A DNA stretch of 64,000 bases. Source: Craterostigma plantagineum. Its lineage: Eukaryota > Streptophyta > Magnoliopsida > Lamiales > Linderniaceae. The translations under genes and the position numbers were made by a program. The notes beneath the pieces are model-generated. The model searched no databases and had not been told where the DNA came from. It was given only the letters and a program-made list of their open reading frames with translations. This document shows positions 23,887 through 36,200 of this stretch, in pieces (within the stretch, counting starts at the first letter, position 1; every line of letters starts with the position of its first letter). The stretch lies in assembly GCA_027422505.1 (NCBI GenBank), contig JAPQWV010000051.1, positions 744,001 through 808,000 of the forward strand, in the 5' to 3' direction.

Positions 23887-25044
23887 ATGATGCTCTCAAA
23901 CATAGTCAATATAAAGTTGCCCAACTTATTCTCATCGCATAATCATAGGTTTGGGAAGAAACCCTATTCTTCATCGTCGTTCGTCGCTATAAGCAAGGCC
24001 ACGCTTCCGAGCCAAGAATCTCCATTATTACCTTCGGTTCATAATCCACTAATTGCTACAAAACCCTATTTTACGACGCCGATTAAAGGAGGTCAAGAAA
24101 GAGTTATGGAGGCTAATAATGGGGTGGAATTTAATTTGCCCGGGCAATTGATTCGTGAACTTCTGCCTAAACACGTCGCTGTAATAATGGATGGCCATGG
24201 AAGATGGGCTAAGAAGAGAGGGCTAACGACGCAATTTGGACACTACGTAGGTTTCATGGTGAAGTTGAAGGAGATGATTTTGAGCTTTTTGAAATATGGG
24301 ATTCCAGTTTTCACCGTCTATTCTTTCTCTTCCGAGAATTGGGCCCGTCCCAAGGTATTACAAGACCATCAAATTTGAAAAATTCGAGTTTTAAAATCCT
24401 AATATTTTAGGTTGTCACCTTTTGTTTTGTTATGTGATTTATGATTTTCAGGAGGAAATTGAGTGCTTGATGAACATCTTTGAAGACTTAATTCAGTCAC
24501 ATATCCAAGAGATGATATATAGGTACGCGGCGATTTATATAAATTCGATTACGATGTATAAAAAAAAAAATCGCATGCGTACGAGCTTCTTTTATGGCAG
24601 CCATGATCTTCGATTCTCGGTAATTGGAGACAAAAAGAGGCTTCCTTTTTCTCTCCAAAAAGCAATATACGAAGCTGAAGAAATCTCAAAATCGAACAAA
24701 GGCATGCATTTCGTAATGGCGATGAGCTACAGTGGACAAAACGAAATAACCGAAGCTGTAAGAGACATAGCTCAGAAGATTAAAGATGGGACAATGCAAA
24801 TAGAAGACATCAATTCATCCGTGTTAAGCTTCAAATCTCTAACACGGTCGAATTCCCTAACCTCGATTTGTTAATTAGAACGAGCGGAGAATTAAGGCTC
24901 AGCAATTTCATGCTATGGCAATCGGCTTATGCCGAGTTTTACTTCTGCGATAAATTATTGCCAGATTTCCAAGAGGAAGATTTGATCGATGCGTTGAAAT
25001 CTTTCCAAGGAAGGAAAAGACGTTATGGTGGTAGGAATATTTAG
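23887..25044 (+). pseudogene. cis-prenyltransferase copy 1, frameshifted
   Basis: Two exons, 23887-24354 and 24452-25044, with an N-terminal Ser-rich plastid-transit-like region. Conserved motifs of the undecaprenyl-diphosphate-synthase family appear in order: [61 protein letters not shown] and FYFCDK. The family's invariant Asn in MDGNGRW is His here. Near 24828 seven bases are missing relative to copy 2, so translation leaves the frame after INSSVL and stops at 24874, losing the RTSGELRLS substrate-binding motif; downstream sequence is otherwise intact to TAG at 25044. A segment after MIYRY (YINSITMYKKKNRMRTSF) looks like an unusual insertion. Intact relatives make dolichol-type or short-chain (neryl, lavandulyl) cis-prenyl diphosphates. 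Confidence 0.88.
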
Positions 25045-25406
25045 GAGGCTAATGGTGTACAATTGCTGTTGTGATTAATATAATATATGGGTCCGAATAT
25101 TACGATATATTTTACGAGGATCCATTGACTAAATTAAGGACCAAATAGATGGAGGCGGCGTTAATTATTCAAGTTGTATTACATAGTAGAAAGAATAGCC
25201 CGCCCAAGTCCTAAAAAAATATTGCTTCGAGTTTTCGGACAATTCTATAATTCGGGCCATGTATTAAGACTTTGATCACATTAATTGTAAATTAATCATA
25301 AGCGTGCCTAGTGTTGCATTCTACAAGTACACACGCAAGCTGCTGACGCATGCTACTTTTTCCCCCCTTTTTTTAAGTTGTGATGGGATGGGCACATATT
25401 GGTTTT

Positions 25407-25683
25407 TGAAGAATTCTACAAATCGAAGTAAATTGAAGGAAAAAGTTTCTGTTGATTGAAAAAACCAAGTCTCGTTCAGTCTTGAACGTATTACATTTCG
25501 CGCGGTTACTGTATATCAAATCCCTAATTCCCAAACATACTTATATCTACTCTAATTGGGCCGACTTATCAATTACAGGCCCATATACCAATTAAATAGA
25601 AAATAAGAACAGATATGACGAGATTACAACTGAGAGACATATCAGACTGTGAAATCATCTCCTCTTATCATAGCTTCTCAACA
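25407..25683 (-). repeat. Copia 3' LTR
   Basis: 277 bp, TGAAG..CAACA, next to the polypurine tract at 25684-25695. Matches the other LTR over its whole length by eye. Confidence 0.95.
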
Positions 25684-25690
25684 CTCCCCC

Positions 25691-28600
25691 TCAAGGATGG
25701 GGTGTATAGAGATCAATCACTCCATACTTGTTCAGCAGATACTCAAACTGTTCACGTCCCAAGGGTTTAGTTAACAAGTCAGCCGGTTGATCCATCGAGG
25801 AGATATAATTTGTTCTCATGATCCCTTCTTCAATTTTATCTCGAATGAAGTGGCAATCCACTTCGATGTGCTTGCTCCTCTCGTGGTAGACAGGATTTGC
25901 AGCAAGCTGTATAGCCGATTTGCTATCTGTCCAAACCTGCACAGGAATCAAATTATCAACTTTCAGATCTTTCAACAGACCTATTAACCATATTATCTCG
26001 GATGTAGCAGCTGCCATTGATCTGTATTCTGCCTCAGTGGAACTTCTTGCTACTACAGTCTGTTTTTTTGACTTCCATGCCAGGGTAGAAGCTCCCAGCT
26101 TTATTAGATATCCTGTTAAAGACCTCCTCGTGTTCGGGCAAGCTGCCCAATCTGCATCACAGAAAACATCAACTGTCAGTTTACTGCTAGCAGACAGCAT
26201 TAAGCCCAAACCTGGTTTTCCTCTTAGATATCGAAGGACTCTATAAGCAGCTTCCACATGTACTTGCTTGGGTTTATGCATGTATTGGCTAAGCACTTGA
26301 ACCGCATATGTAATATCCGGCCTAGTGATGCACAAGTACAGCAGTTTTCCAATTAATTTCTGGAAACCAGAAATATCAGCAATTACTGGTTCATCATTCT
26401 TGATCTTCTCTCTTACCACCTTGCTATTCTGCTCAATTGGTGTACTGACTGACTTGCAAGCTGCCATGCCTGTCTCCTTTAACAGTTCAGTCACATATCT
26501 CATCTGATTGAGGTAAATACCCTCCTTAGACCTTGCCACTTCAATCCCAAGGAAGTACTTCATCTCACCTAGATCCTTCATAAGAAATACCTTATTGAGA
26601 TAACATTTGCAATCATTAATCATGCCCAGATCACTACCTGTAATTAGTATGTCATCGACATAGACTAATAAAATCATAAGCTTATCTTTGTCTTGCTTAG
26701 TAAACAGTGAATAATCATGCCTAGATTGGATGAAACCATAATTACTTACAACCTCAATGAACTTATGGTTCCATTGCCTTGAAGCTTGCTTCAAGCCATA
26801 AAGTGCCTTTTTTAGTTTACAAACCTGTGGTCCTTTGTTCTTTGGAATGTCAATGCCTTGTGGGATCTCCATATACACTGTTTCAATCAAATCTCCTTGA
26901 AGAAAGGCATTAGTAACATCCATTTGGAATAAAGGCCAATCGAATATAGCTACAAGAGAAAGAACAGTCCTAATTGTAATGTGCTTTACAACCGGCGAGA
27001 AAGTTTCATTATAATCTATTCCCTCTCTTTGCGTGTAGCCTTTGGCAACAAGCCTCGCTTTGTATCGTTCTATATCTCCATTAGACTTATATTTAATGGT
27101 AAACACCCATTTACAGCCTATGATTGATTTTCCTTGAGGAATATCAACAAGTTCCCAAGTCTCATTCATGTTTAAGGCTGCAATTTCAGTTTTCATAGCA
27201 TCTAACCATTTTTTTTCTGTTTTTGCCTCCTCAAAAGACTTGGGAATATAGTCTTTTGAGGTTGCGGCCAGAAATGCTCTGTATTCTGGATTAATTCTGT
27301 CATACTGAACCAGCCTAGACATAGCAAAATTATCCACACTAACCATATTTGCATCTGGTATGTAAGATGAAATATAATCTGTATGCCAATATGGTGGTTT
27401 AGAAATTCTACCTGATTTCCTTACCTCTGCCGTGGGGACCTGTTCTGAATGCTGATCTGTATTGTCCTGATCAGTCCCATCATTCTGCTGAATGGGCTCA
27501 CCAAGGTCATCTGGTGCAAGATCTTCAGGGACCTCGGGCAGTAGCTGGTTTGCTATGTTATTTTCATGCAGTTGCTGATATGGTATGACAAAATCCTCAT
27601 AGTAATTCTGCTCATTATGTGTGGGGAACTCTGCTCTGTCAAGATCAGTGGCATTCACAGCATAGGGAAATACATTTTCATGGAATATAACCTCTCTAGA
27701 GACAATGAATTCCTCAGTTGCTATAACTAGCAGCCTATAACCTTTTTGTGTAACCGAGTAACCCATGAATACACATGGTATAGATCTAGGCAGAAACTTA
27801 TCCTTTTGTGTAAGAACTTTTGCAAAACAAAGGCACCCAAAAATCCTGAAATGTGAATATGAAGGTTTCTTGCCAAAAAGCATTTCAAATGGTGTTTTGC
27901 CACTTAACAGAGGAGTAGGGATTCTGTTAATGATATACACAGCAGTTCTTATGCACTCTCCCCAAAATTTTATAGGCACATTGGAGTGAAATTTCAATGC
28001 CCTCGCAACATCCAAGATATGTCTGTGTTTTCTCTCCACAACACCATTTTGTTGTGGAGTATAAACACAAGAACTTTGGTGTATTATGCCCCTTGATGTT
28101 AAAAGAGCATTACATTCTTGTGAGAAAAATTCCCATGCATTATCACTCCTAATGACCTTCACACTAACCCCAAACTGATTTTTAACATATGCAAGGAAGT
28201 CTTTCAGAATTTCTAACACTTCAGATTTAACCTTCATGAGAAATGTCCATGTAGCCCTCGAGTAGTCATCTACTAGAGTTAGGAAATACCTCTCATTATT
28301 GTAGGTTCTTTCCCTATACGGCCCCCATATATCTATGTGCAAAAGCTCAAACATGGATTTATTATTCAATTGCCTCACAGGAAATTTCATCCTAGCATGC
28401 TTTGCTAAGGGACACAAAGTGCAATATTCAACTGATTCATTCAATTTCAGATTTAAAGCATCAAGATATTTGAATCTTCCAAAGGACATGTGGCCAAGTC
28501 TATAATGCCATTTAGATACATCATCATCCACATTTATTCTAAAAACAGATTCATTATTCGCACTATTACAGAAACTAGTAAACTTGTTATGAATCACTGG

Positions 28601-30115
28601 CAGATTAATGGGGCTCGGCTCGAAGATGTATAAACCATTCTCTTGCCTACCAATCCCCCTTATCCTGCCAGTCAATGTTTCCTGTACAAGACAGTGATCA
28701 TGAAAGAAACTCAAATGCACATTTTCATCCTTTGCAAGCTTAGAAACAGAAAGTAGGTTATGCCTAAAGCTAGGAACATATAGCACATCATTCAGTCTAA
28801 GTCCCTTACATATGTCCACACTACCAGATAGGGAAACTTTACTCGATGAGCCATTGGGCAGTTTAACAGAACTAATGCAACTATATGCAGTGTCAGTTTC
28901 AGTCAAGAGCTTTCTGTTGCATGTAATGTGGTGGTTTGCACCCGTGTCTACTATCCAGATTTTATCAGAATCTAGATAGCTATCAATATTGCTAAAACAT
29001 ATACCTGAGGTGGTAGCATTGGCTGTGGCATTAGTACCTTTGATCTCATCAGGATTCCTCTCCAACAGTTTCAGAATTTGGTGATATTGGTCACTGGTAA
29101 ATCCTTGATGCATGCTTGAATTCTCCCCCTTCAGCTTGTCACCATTTGCTTCAGGAATCATAGCATTGTTAGCCCTGTATCCTCTGCCTTCACCACCTCT
29201 GCCTTGGCCTCTTCTCCCACCAAAACCTCTTCTTCCTCCTCTAAAACTGTTGGTGGGATATCCATTTAGCTTGAAGCAGTTCTCCCTCGTGTGGCCATTC
29301 ATGTTACAGTGGTTACAGAAGAGACTAGCCCTTCCAGCTTGAGTGTTGCTGTTTGTATAGCTGTTGGTGGAAAAGTTGGTCATAAGGGCCACCGATGAAT
29401 CATTATTGGCTGCTTGTAGATTGATGCCTCTCTGAGCTTCTTCATTAAGCACCATGGAATAAACTTGGCTATGGGATGGAAGCGGTGTCATCAGTAAAAT
29501 CTGTGATCTAATAGTCTGGTAGCAGTCGTTCAATCCAATGAGGAATTGCATCATCTTTTGCCAATTACAGAAGCTCTTATACTTGCTCGACACTACTGCC
29601 GCAGGTGCTGGAACTAACGAGTCATACTCATCCCAAAGAGGCTTAAGGCGATTATAGTAATCTGATACAGTAGATGCCCCTTGAGAACTAGAGTAGATCT
29701 CTCGAAACAAGCCATACATCCGAGCACCGTTAATCTTATCAAATCTCTGTTTCAAGTCGTTCCAAATCTCATACGCATTTTGATGATAGACGATTCCAGA
29801 TATTAATTCCTCAGAAATAGATCTATGGAGCCATGTCTTAACCAATGCATCACACCTTTTCCATTGAGACAGTAGAGGAGAATTATCATTCGGACACTTA
29901 CAAGTTCCGTCAATAAACGCGATCTTGTTCTTAGCTTCGAGAGCCACGATCATCCTCATGCTCCATATCTTGTAGTTGTCAGATCCTCTGAGAATTCCAG
30001 TAGTCAGGTCCAGATTTGGTGTGTCCGATGGATGAATATACATCGGGCTATTGAAATCCACCGCCGTGACATTTGTATGGGTTTCGGTATTCTGTCCTTC
30101 TTGTTGATCCGCCAT
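25691..30115 (-). CDS. Copia gag-pol polyprotein
   Basis: 1,474 residues from the ATG at 30115; the frame is open slightly further upstream only through a GTG. Order of domains: UBN2-type gag, CCHC zinc knuckle near residue 270 (CNHCNMNGHTRENC), aspartic protease near 390 (VDTGANHH), GAG-pre-integrase (WHYRLGHMS), integrase from about 590 (HIDIWGPY, then a D and E triad region with PQQNGVVERKH), reverse transcriptase with YVDDIL near 1150, and RNase H from about 1320 (CDADWA, STEAEYRS). Integrase before reverse transcriptase defines Copia. No stop or frame break is visible, so all enzymes for transposition could be made. Confidence 0.95.
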   Translation of the reverse strand: MADQQEGQNTETHTNVTAVDFNSPMYIHPSDTPNLDLTTGILRGSDNYKIWSMRMIVALEAKNKIAFIDGTCKCPNDNSPLLSQWKRCDALVKTWLHRSISEELISGIVYHQNAYEIWNDLKQRFDKINGARMYGLFREIYSSSQGASTVSDYYNRLKPLWDEYDSLVPAPAAVVSSKYKSFCNWQKMMQFLIGLNDCYQTIRSQILLMTPLPSHSQVYSMVLNEEAQRGINLQAANNDSSVALMTNFSTNSYTNSNTQAGRASLFCNHCNMNGHTRENCFKLNGYPTNSFRGGRRGFGGRRGQGRGGEGRGYRANNAMIPEANGDKLKGENSSMHQGFTSDQYHQILKLLERNPDEIKGTNATANATTSGICFSNIDSYLDSDKIWIVDTGANHHITCNRKLLTETDTAYSCISSVKLPNGSSSKVSLSGSVDICKGLRLNDVLYVPSFRHNLLSVSKLAKDENVHLSFFHDHCLVQETLTGRIRGIGRQENGLYIFEPSPINLPVIHNKFTSFCNSANNESVFRINVDDDVSKWHYRLGHMSFGRFKYLDALNLKLNESVEYCTLCPLAKHARMKFPVRQLNNKSMFELLHIDIWGPYRERTYNNERYFLTLVDDYSRATWTFLMKVKSEVLEILKDFLAYVKNQFGVSVKVIRSDNAWEFFSQECNALLTSRGIIHQSSCVYTPQQNGVVERKHRHILDVARALKFHSNVPIKFWGECIRTAVYIINRIPTPLLSGKTPFEMLFGKKPSYSHFRIFGCLCFAKVLTQKDKFLPRSIPCVFMGYSVTQKGYRLLVIATEEFIVSREVIFHENVFPYAVNATDLDRAEFPTHNEQNYYEDFVIPYQQLHENNIANQLLPEVPEDLAPDDLGEPIQQNDGTDQDNTDQHSEQVPTAEVRKSGRISKPPYWHTDYISSYIPDANMVSVDNFAMSRLVQYDRINPEYRAFLAATSKDYIPKSFEEAKTEKKWLDAMKTEIAALNMNETWELVDIPQGKSIIGCKWVFTIKYKSNGDIERYKARLVAKGYTQREGIDYNETFSPVVKHITIRTVLSLVAIFDWPLFQMDVTNAFLQGDLIETVYMEIPQGIDIPKNKGPQVCKLKKALYGLKQASRQWNHKFIEVVSNYGFIQSRHDYSLFTKQDKDKLMILLVYVDDILITGSDLGMINDCKCYLNKVFLMKDLGEMKYFLGIEVARSKEGIYLNQMRYVTELLKETGMAACKSVSTPIEQNSKVVREKIKNDEPVIADISGFQKLIGKLLYLCITRPDITYAVQVLSQYMHKPKQVHVEAAYRVLRYLRGKPGLGLMLSASSKLTVDVFCDADWAACPNTRRSLTGYLIKLGASTLAWKSKKQTVVARSSTEAEYRSMAAATSEIIWLIGLLKDLKVDNLIPVQVWTDSKSAIQLAANPVYHERSKHIEVDCHFIRDKIEEGIMRTNYISSMDQPADLLTKPLGREQFEYLLNKYGVIDLYTPHP

Positions 30116-30142
30116 TAACACTCTTCAATCGAGCTTGATCAA

Positions 30143-30155
30143 GGCTCTGATACCA
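30143..30155 (-). promoter_or_regulatory. Primer-binding site of the intact Copia
   Basis: GGCTCTGATACCA on the plus strand, i.e. TGGTATCAGAGCC on the element strand, complementary to initiator tRNA-Met and directly adjoining the LTR at 30156. Confidence 0.9.
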
Positions 30156-30432
30156 TGAAGAATTCTACAAATCGAAGTAAATTGAAGGAAAAAGTTTCTG
30201 TTGATTGAAAAAACCAAGTCTCGTTCAGTCTTGAACGTATTACATTTCGCGCGGTTACTGTATATCAAATCCCTAATTCCCAAACATACTTATATCTACT
30301 CTAATTGGGCCGACTTATCAATTACAGGCCCATATACCAATTAAATAGAAAATAAGAACAGATATGACGAGATTACAACTGAGAGACATATCAGACTGTG
30401 AAATCATCTCCTCTTATCATAGCTTCTCAACA
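30156..30432 (-). repeat. Copia 5' LTR
   Basis: 277 bp, TGAAGAATTC to TTCTCAACA, followed by the GTTTT duplication. It would supply the element's promoter on the minus strand. Confidence 0.95.
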
Positions 30433-30437
30433 GTTTT

Positions 30438-31037
30438 ACAGTCCAATTAGAATAGAGAATTAAATAAAAACAAATTGACTTTTGAAATTGCACCTTTTGG
30501 CGTAGTTAGTAATAATCACACACAATATATTGCGAAATTGATTAACTTTATTTTCGTATGTGACAAATGATCAAGGACGGCTTACCAAACTATTACTGAA
30601 TAATTAAAGAAACAAGAAAATTTGGGTGATTTTGCCCTTAATTAGTTTGGCCGACATTAAAACATGTAATAAGACCACCCCAAACATACATGCACTGATT
30701 AATTACCAATATTCTCTTTGCTATAGCTAATGGGCTTGTAGTAACATTTCATTAATTTCTTCAGAAAATGATATCTCACTGAATTGAGAGGTTCACGCCT
30801 CACGGCTTACTAAGAAACCCTATCTATTGAGATCATTCGAAATATTGACAAAACCCTTTTGAGCAAAGAGACGACCTATTTAATGTCGAAGACGACTTGA
30901 CGACAGCGAACGATTATAGCAGAGGTTGATATCGACGATATTAAATGTAATTAATACAATAAAAAAGAGGGAGAAGTATGCCAAAAACTGCTCTCAACTG
31001 CCGAATATAAATACACAAGCGTATCATTATTACGACA
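30438..31037. other. Interval between intact Copia and cis-prenyltransferase copy 2
   Basis: AT-rich, without genes. It is the pre-duplication 5' flank of copy 2. Confidence 0.5.
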
Positions 31038-32428
31038 ATGCTCAATATAAAGTTGCCAACGAAGATCCATGGCTGCTTATTCACTTCACACAATTTCGGC
31101 AAGAAACCCTATTCTTCATCAGAAGTTATTCCCGGAAAAATCGAGGGATCATTCGCCAAATTACAAAAGACCCCTTCGAGCAAAGAATCTCCACTAAATA
31201 CTACAAAACCATACTTTACAACATCATCTAATGACTTGATTATTAAAGAAATGATTTTTTGCTGTATCAGACTTGGGATTACAGTTTTCCCTGCTTATTC
31301 AATGTCATTAGAGAATTGGAAACGCCCAATGTTATAAATATGAGAGCTTGACAAAATGACTCGGACTAATATTCTGTTCTTATTGAATGAAGAAAGTGGC
31401 TTTATAAAGCCATACATCATAACAGAAATCAGAAAGAATGGAAACCACTACGTGAACTACTTTGAATAAATCAACAAGCTACGTACTCCTAAAGAAAAGG
31501 AACTTATTTACTGAACTACTAAAAATAGTCTAAACAAAAACTAACATTTCCTCCCTTAAACTAAATGAGCATTTAGTTTATATCATCTTCAGCAGCGCAG
31601 GCACCCATAAGTCTTCTCAATTTGTAGAACTGATCAACTTTAAGCGGCTTGGTGATCACATCTGCCACTTGATCTTGTGAATCACAGTGCACCAGTTCAA
31701 CACTGCCATCTTTTGTCAATTCTCGAAGGAAATGAAATCGCACATCAATGTGCTTGCTCCGACCGTGCATTACATGGGTTCCTAGAGAGTTTTATCGCTG
31801 AGCTGCTATCACAAAAAACAGTGGTCGACTTTCCATGATTCTGGTCCAGTTTTGATAACACTCTTCTTAACCAAACTGCTTGGCATGCGCATGACGAAGC
31901 TGCAATAAATTCAGCTTCTGTAGTGGACAGACTCACTACTGATTGCTTTTTCGAGGACCATGAAATTGCACCCGAACCTAATAAGAATACATAACCTGAG
32001 ATACTCTTACGATCTTCTGTGTCAGCGGCATAATCACTGTCAGTGTAAGCAACTAGTTCATCGCCTCCTCCCTTCTTGTAGAAAATTCCAAAAACCCAAT
32101 AGTGCCCTTTAAATATCTCAAAACTCGTTTAACCACCTGTAAGTGTGGTTGCATCGGACACTCCATATATCTACTCGCAAGACCTACTATGAACATCATG
32201 TCTGGTCGTGTTGCTGTGAGGTACATGAGGCTGCCGATGACTTGCTTGTAATGCGTCTTATCAACAGCGACTCCTCCTTCATCCTTGGTAGGTTTAAACC
32301 CGGGAACAATTGGACTATGGACAGGTTTACAATTATCCATACCAAATCGTTTCAACACCTCTGAAGCATATTTGTTTTGATTAATAAAAATGCCATCAGA
32401 CCTTTGAAAGACTTCAAGACCAAGAAAA

Positions 32429-33232
32429 TGTTGGGTTTTAAGCCCAATGGGCCTTGGGCCCAAGTGTGGGTAATTGGCCCACTAAGAGAAGAGCTGAAAT
32501 GATTTGATTAAATCGAGAAGACGTCGGTCATCGAAACGAGAAACCGTTGAAAGATTACGAATCTACGTTTCGAGACGAATCTAACGAATATTAATTTGCT
32601 CAAAACCGATACCGGGTGAAGGGAAAATTAATTTTCAAAGCCAACCCAAAAAAAAAAATGACGTGGCGGCCGATCGTGTCACTGACGTGGACTGACGTGG
32701 CGCTGACTGGGCATGCTGATGTGGCTGTTTGAAGGGGTATTGGGTATCAGTCCGAAAGTTGTGACTATTCCCAGATTGACCCCTGGCCAAAAGTTATACC
32801 TATTTACGAATTCGGCCCAGTCAAAGGAGGTCAACCTGAAAAGTTATGACTTTTCTCGAATTGACCTCTGCAGCTTTTCGGACAGTATAAATAGGTCCCC
32901 TGGCAGAATAGAAATTCATTCAATTCACTCCCAGCACTTTAAAGAAAGTTGACAGCACATCCCTTAGGCATAATAAGGCATAAAAAACGCAAGAAAGGCT
33001 CGAGTCTTTAGTAGATTCGCCCGATAATTTCGTAACGGTGTGCGACGTTTCGAAATTCTTGAAGTCGTTGTATCTTCGGGACGTATTGCGACAACCCGAG
33101 GCACTGAAATACGGGGCAATAACGTCTTACGGAAAGCGTACGACGTACGTGCCTCGACTTCGACGTATAAAGCCGAAACTCTGTCCGAGTTTTACGAGCG
33201 CCACCGATAAGACGCCAACACCGGAACCAACA
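32429..33232 (+). repeat. Element B 5' LTR
   Basis: 804 bp. It contains a TATAAATAG box near 32885. The sequence after it (ATCGTAAGACG) does not match the usual initiator-Met primer site, so this family may prime differently or the site has decayed. Confidence 0.85.
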
Positions 33233-36200
33233 ATCGTAAGACGTTATTCTGTCTGATCGATGGCGACGATAGCGAATATTCCCACCGCCGTACCGCTGAC
33301 GGGTAGCAACCACGCCGAAAAGCCGGCGAAATTCAACGGAGCCGATTTCAAGAGATGGCAACAAAAAATGCTATTTTATCTGACGACTCTGAACCTGGTG
33401 CGCTTTCTGAAAGAACTCCCGCCCCAGGTGAACACCGACGGTGCCGTACCCGGAACGAACAACAACAGGCGGCGTTGGACACGTGGAATCATAATGATTT
33501 CATGTGTCGTAATTATATTTTGAACGCCTTGGACGACTCCCTATACAACGTCTACGCGGTCGCTAAAACTGCTAAAGAGTTGTGGGACTCGTTGGACAAA
33601 AAGTACAAAATCGATGACGCCGGACTGAAAAAATTCATTGTCGGCAGGTTTTTGGACTATAAGATGACCGACTCCAAACCAGTGTTGGACCAGGTCCGTG
33701 ATCTGCAATTGATAATCCACGATATACATGCGGAGAATATGCAGATCAGCGAATCCTTCCAGGTAGCTGCTATAATAGAGAAGTTGTCGCCCCTGTGGAA
33801 GGACTTCAAGAACTACCTCAAGCACAAGCGTAAGGAAATGGGGCTTGAGGACCTGATCGTAAGGCTTTGAATCGAAGAAGATAATCAAAGAATCGAGGCC
33901 AAGAGCAAAAGGGGCAGCGTAGAGGTACGTGCGAACCTGGCCGAGTCTAACACCGGCAAAAAGCGCAAGAGGCCGAATATGACGCAGCAGAAGCCGAACA
34001 AAATAAGGGGCAACTGCTACAACTGCGACAAACCTGGGCATATAGCCAAGGACTGTCGGCTGAAGAAAAAGAGCAAAAAGAACCAAGCTCACTTGACCGA
34101 GGCAAAGTCGGGGACAGATCTGACAGAGATGGACCTAGCCGCCGTCGTATACGAGGCCAACATGGTAGACAATCCTAGGTCATGGTATATCGACTCAGGA
34201 GCGACTCGCCACATCTGTTCTGATAAGGAGATGTTTTCAACCTACATCCCTATCTCGGGCAGGAAGCTGTTTATGGGAAACGCAGCCACCTCTGACATCG
34301 TCGGATTAGGGAGGGTAGTGCTGAAGATGACCTCGGGCAAGGAACTGACTCTTGTGGACGTGCTGCATGTGCCAGACATCCGCAAGAACTTGGTGTCCGG
34401 CTCCCTGTTGAGCAAAGCCGGATTTAGGCAGGTGTTTGAGAGTGATAAATATGTACTGACTAAAAACGGTCATTTCATAGGAAAGGGCTACCTCGAGAAG
34501 GGGCTCTTTAAGATGAATATAATGCCTGTAATACGCGAGATTAAGCTCGCTGATAATAATAAAGAAAGTTCATCTTACTTGGTTGAGTGTTCCAATTTAT
34601 GGCATCATAGATTAGGACACGTGGGTTTAAATAAAATAAAAAAGTTAATAAGTTTAAACCTGCTTCCACAAATGGAAGTCGACTCACAACAAAAGTGTGA
34701 AATCTGTGTCGAGGCAAAAATGGCCAAGGCACCGTTCTTCTCTGTTGAGAGAAGTAGTGCGCCTCTAGAATTGATCCATACCGATATATGTGATCTGAAG
34801 TTCGTGCAGACAGAGGTGGGAAAAAGTACTTTATTACTTTTATCGATGATTGCACGAGATTTTGCTACGTATATCTGTTAAGTGGCAAGGACGAGGCTCT
34901 TGATGCCTTCAAAAGATATAAGAGTGAAGTTGAAAATCAACTAAACTCAAGAATTAAAATAATTCGAAGTGATAGAGGAGGAGAATACGTGGCACCGTTC
35001 GAAGAATTTTGCCAAGAGCATGGCATTATTCATCAAACAACCGCGCCTTATTCACCTCAGTCAAACGGCGTTGTTGAACGCAAAAATAGGTCTCTTAAGG
35101 AGATGATGAATGCTATGTTGATCAGTTCTGGGCAACCTCAGAACTTGTAGGGGGAAGCAATCCTCTCGGCAAATCGCATTCTGAATATGGTGCCACACAA
35201 AAAGAAAGAAAAGACTCCATACGAACTGTGGAAAGGTAGGGCTCCGTCCTACAATTACCTGAAAGTGTGGGGTTGCCTAGCAAAGGTCGAAGTACCTAAG
35301 TCTAAACAGGTTAAGATAGGACCCAAGACTGTTGATTGCATTTCATCGGATATGCTAATAACAGTAGTGCATATAGATTTCTAGTGCACAAATCAGAAAA
35401 CCCTGAAATGAATGCAGGGATGATATTTGAGTCGAGGAACGCTGTATTCTTCGAGAATATTTTTCCAAATAAGGAAAAGAAAGAAATAAGCTATAATAAG
35501 CGAACTCACGATGCCGTTGAAAGTTCACCTCAAGAAAACGAGGAACCACGGCAAAGCAAACGTAAAAGGTGGCCAAGTCTTTTGGGCCAGATTTCCTAAC
35601 TTATATGTTGGATGATGAACCACGGACTTTGCAAGAGGCATTGTCTAGTCCAGAAGCTCCGTTCTGGAAAGAAGCTGTTAATAGCGAGATTGAGTCCATA
35701 ATGCAAAACCATACGTGGGAGCTGGTAGATCTCCCAAAGGGGTGCAAGTCTTTAGGATGCAAATGGGTCCTTAAAAGGAAGCTTAAGACCGATGGATCAA
35801 TCAAAAAATATAAAGCTCGTTTAGTAGCTAAAGGGTTTAATCAAAAGGAGGGGTACGATTTCTTCGATACCTACTCACCCGTGACAATGATTACATCCAT
35901 ACGGGTCTTGATCGCTATAGCAGCGCTGTATGACCTCGAGAAGACGTGAAAACGGCCTTTCTAAATGGGGAACTTGAGGAAGAAATATACATGAGACAGC
36001 CCGAAGGATTTATTGTACCCGGGCAGGAAAATAAAGTGTGCCGACTCGTGAAGTCACTTTACGGGCTCAAGCAAGCACCGAAACAGTGGCACGAGAAGTT
36101 CGACATGACAATGCTGTCGAATGGGTTTAAGATTAATGAGTGTGATAAATGCGTTTATATAAAAGGCACACCCGATGAGTTTGTGATTGTCTGTCTTTAC

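Larger units (their letters stand above)
25407..30432 (-). mobile_element. Full-length, apparently intact Copia retrotransposon
   Basis: A 5,026-bp element flanked by the 5-bp duplication GTTTT (25402-25406 and 30433-30437). The two 277-bp LTRs (25407-25683 and 30156-30432) begin TGAAGAATTC, end TTCTCAACA and look identical base for base. The primer site GGCTCTGATACCA precedes the 5' LTR, and a polypurine tract (GAGGGGGAG on the element strand) abuts the 3' LTR. One uninterrupted gag-pol frame fills the interior. Identical LTRs and an open frame indicate a very recent insertion, potentially still autonomous. Confidence 0.95.
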
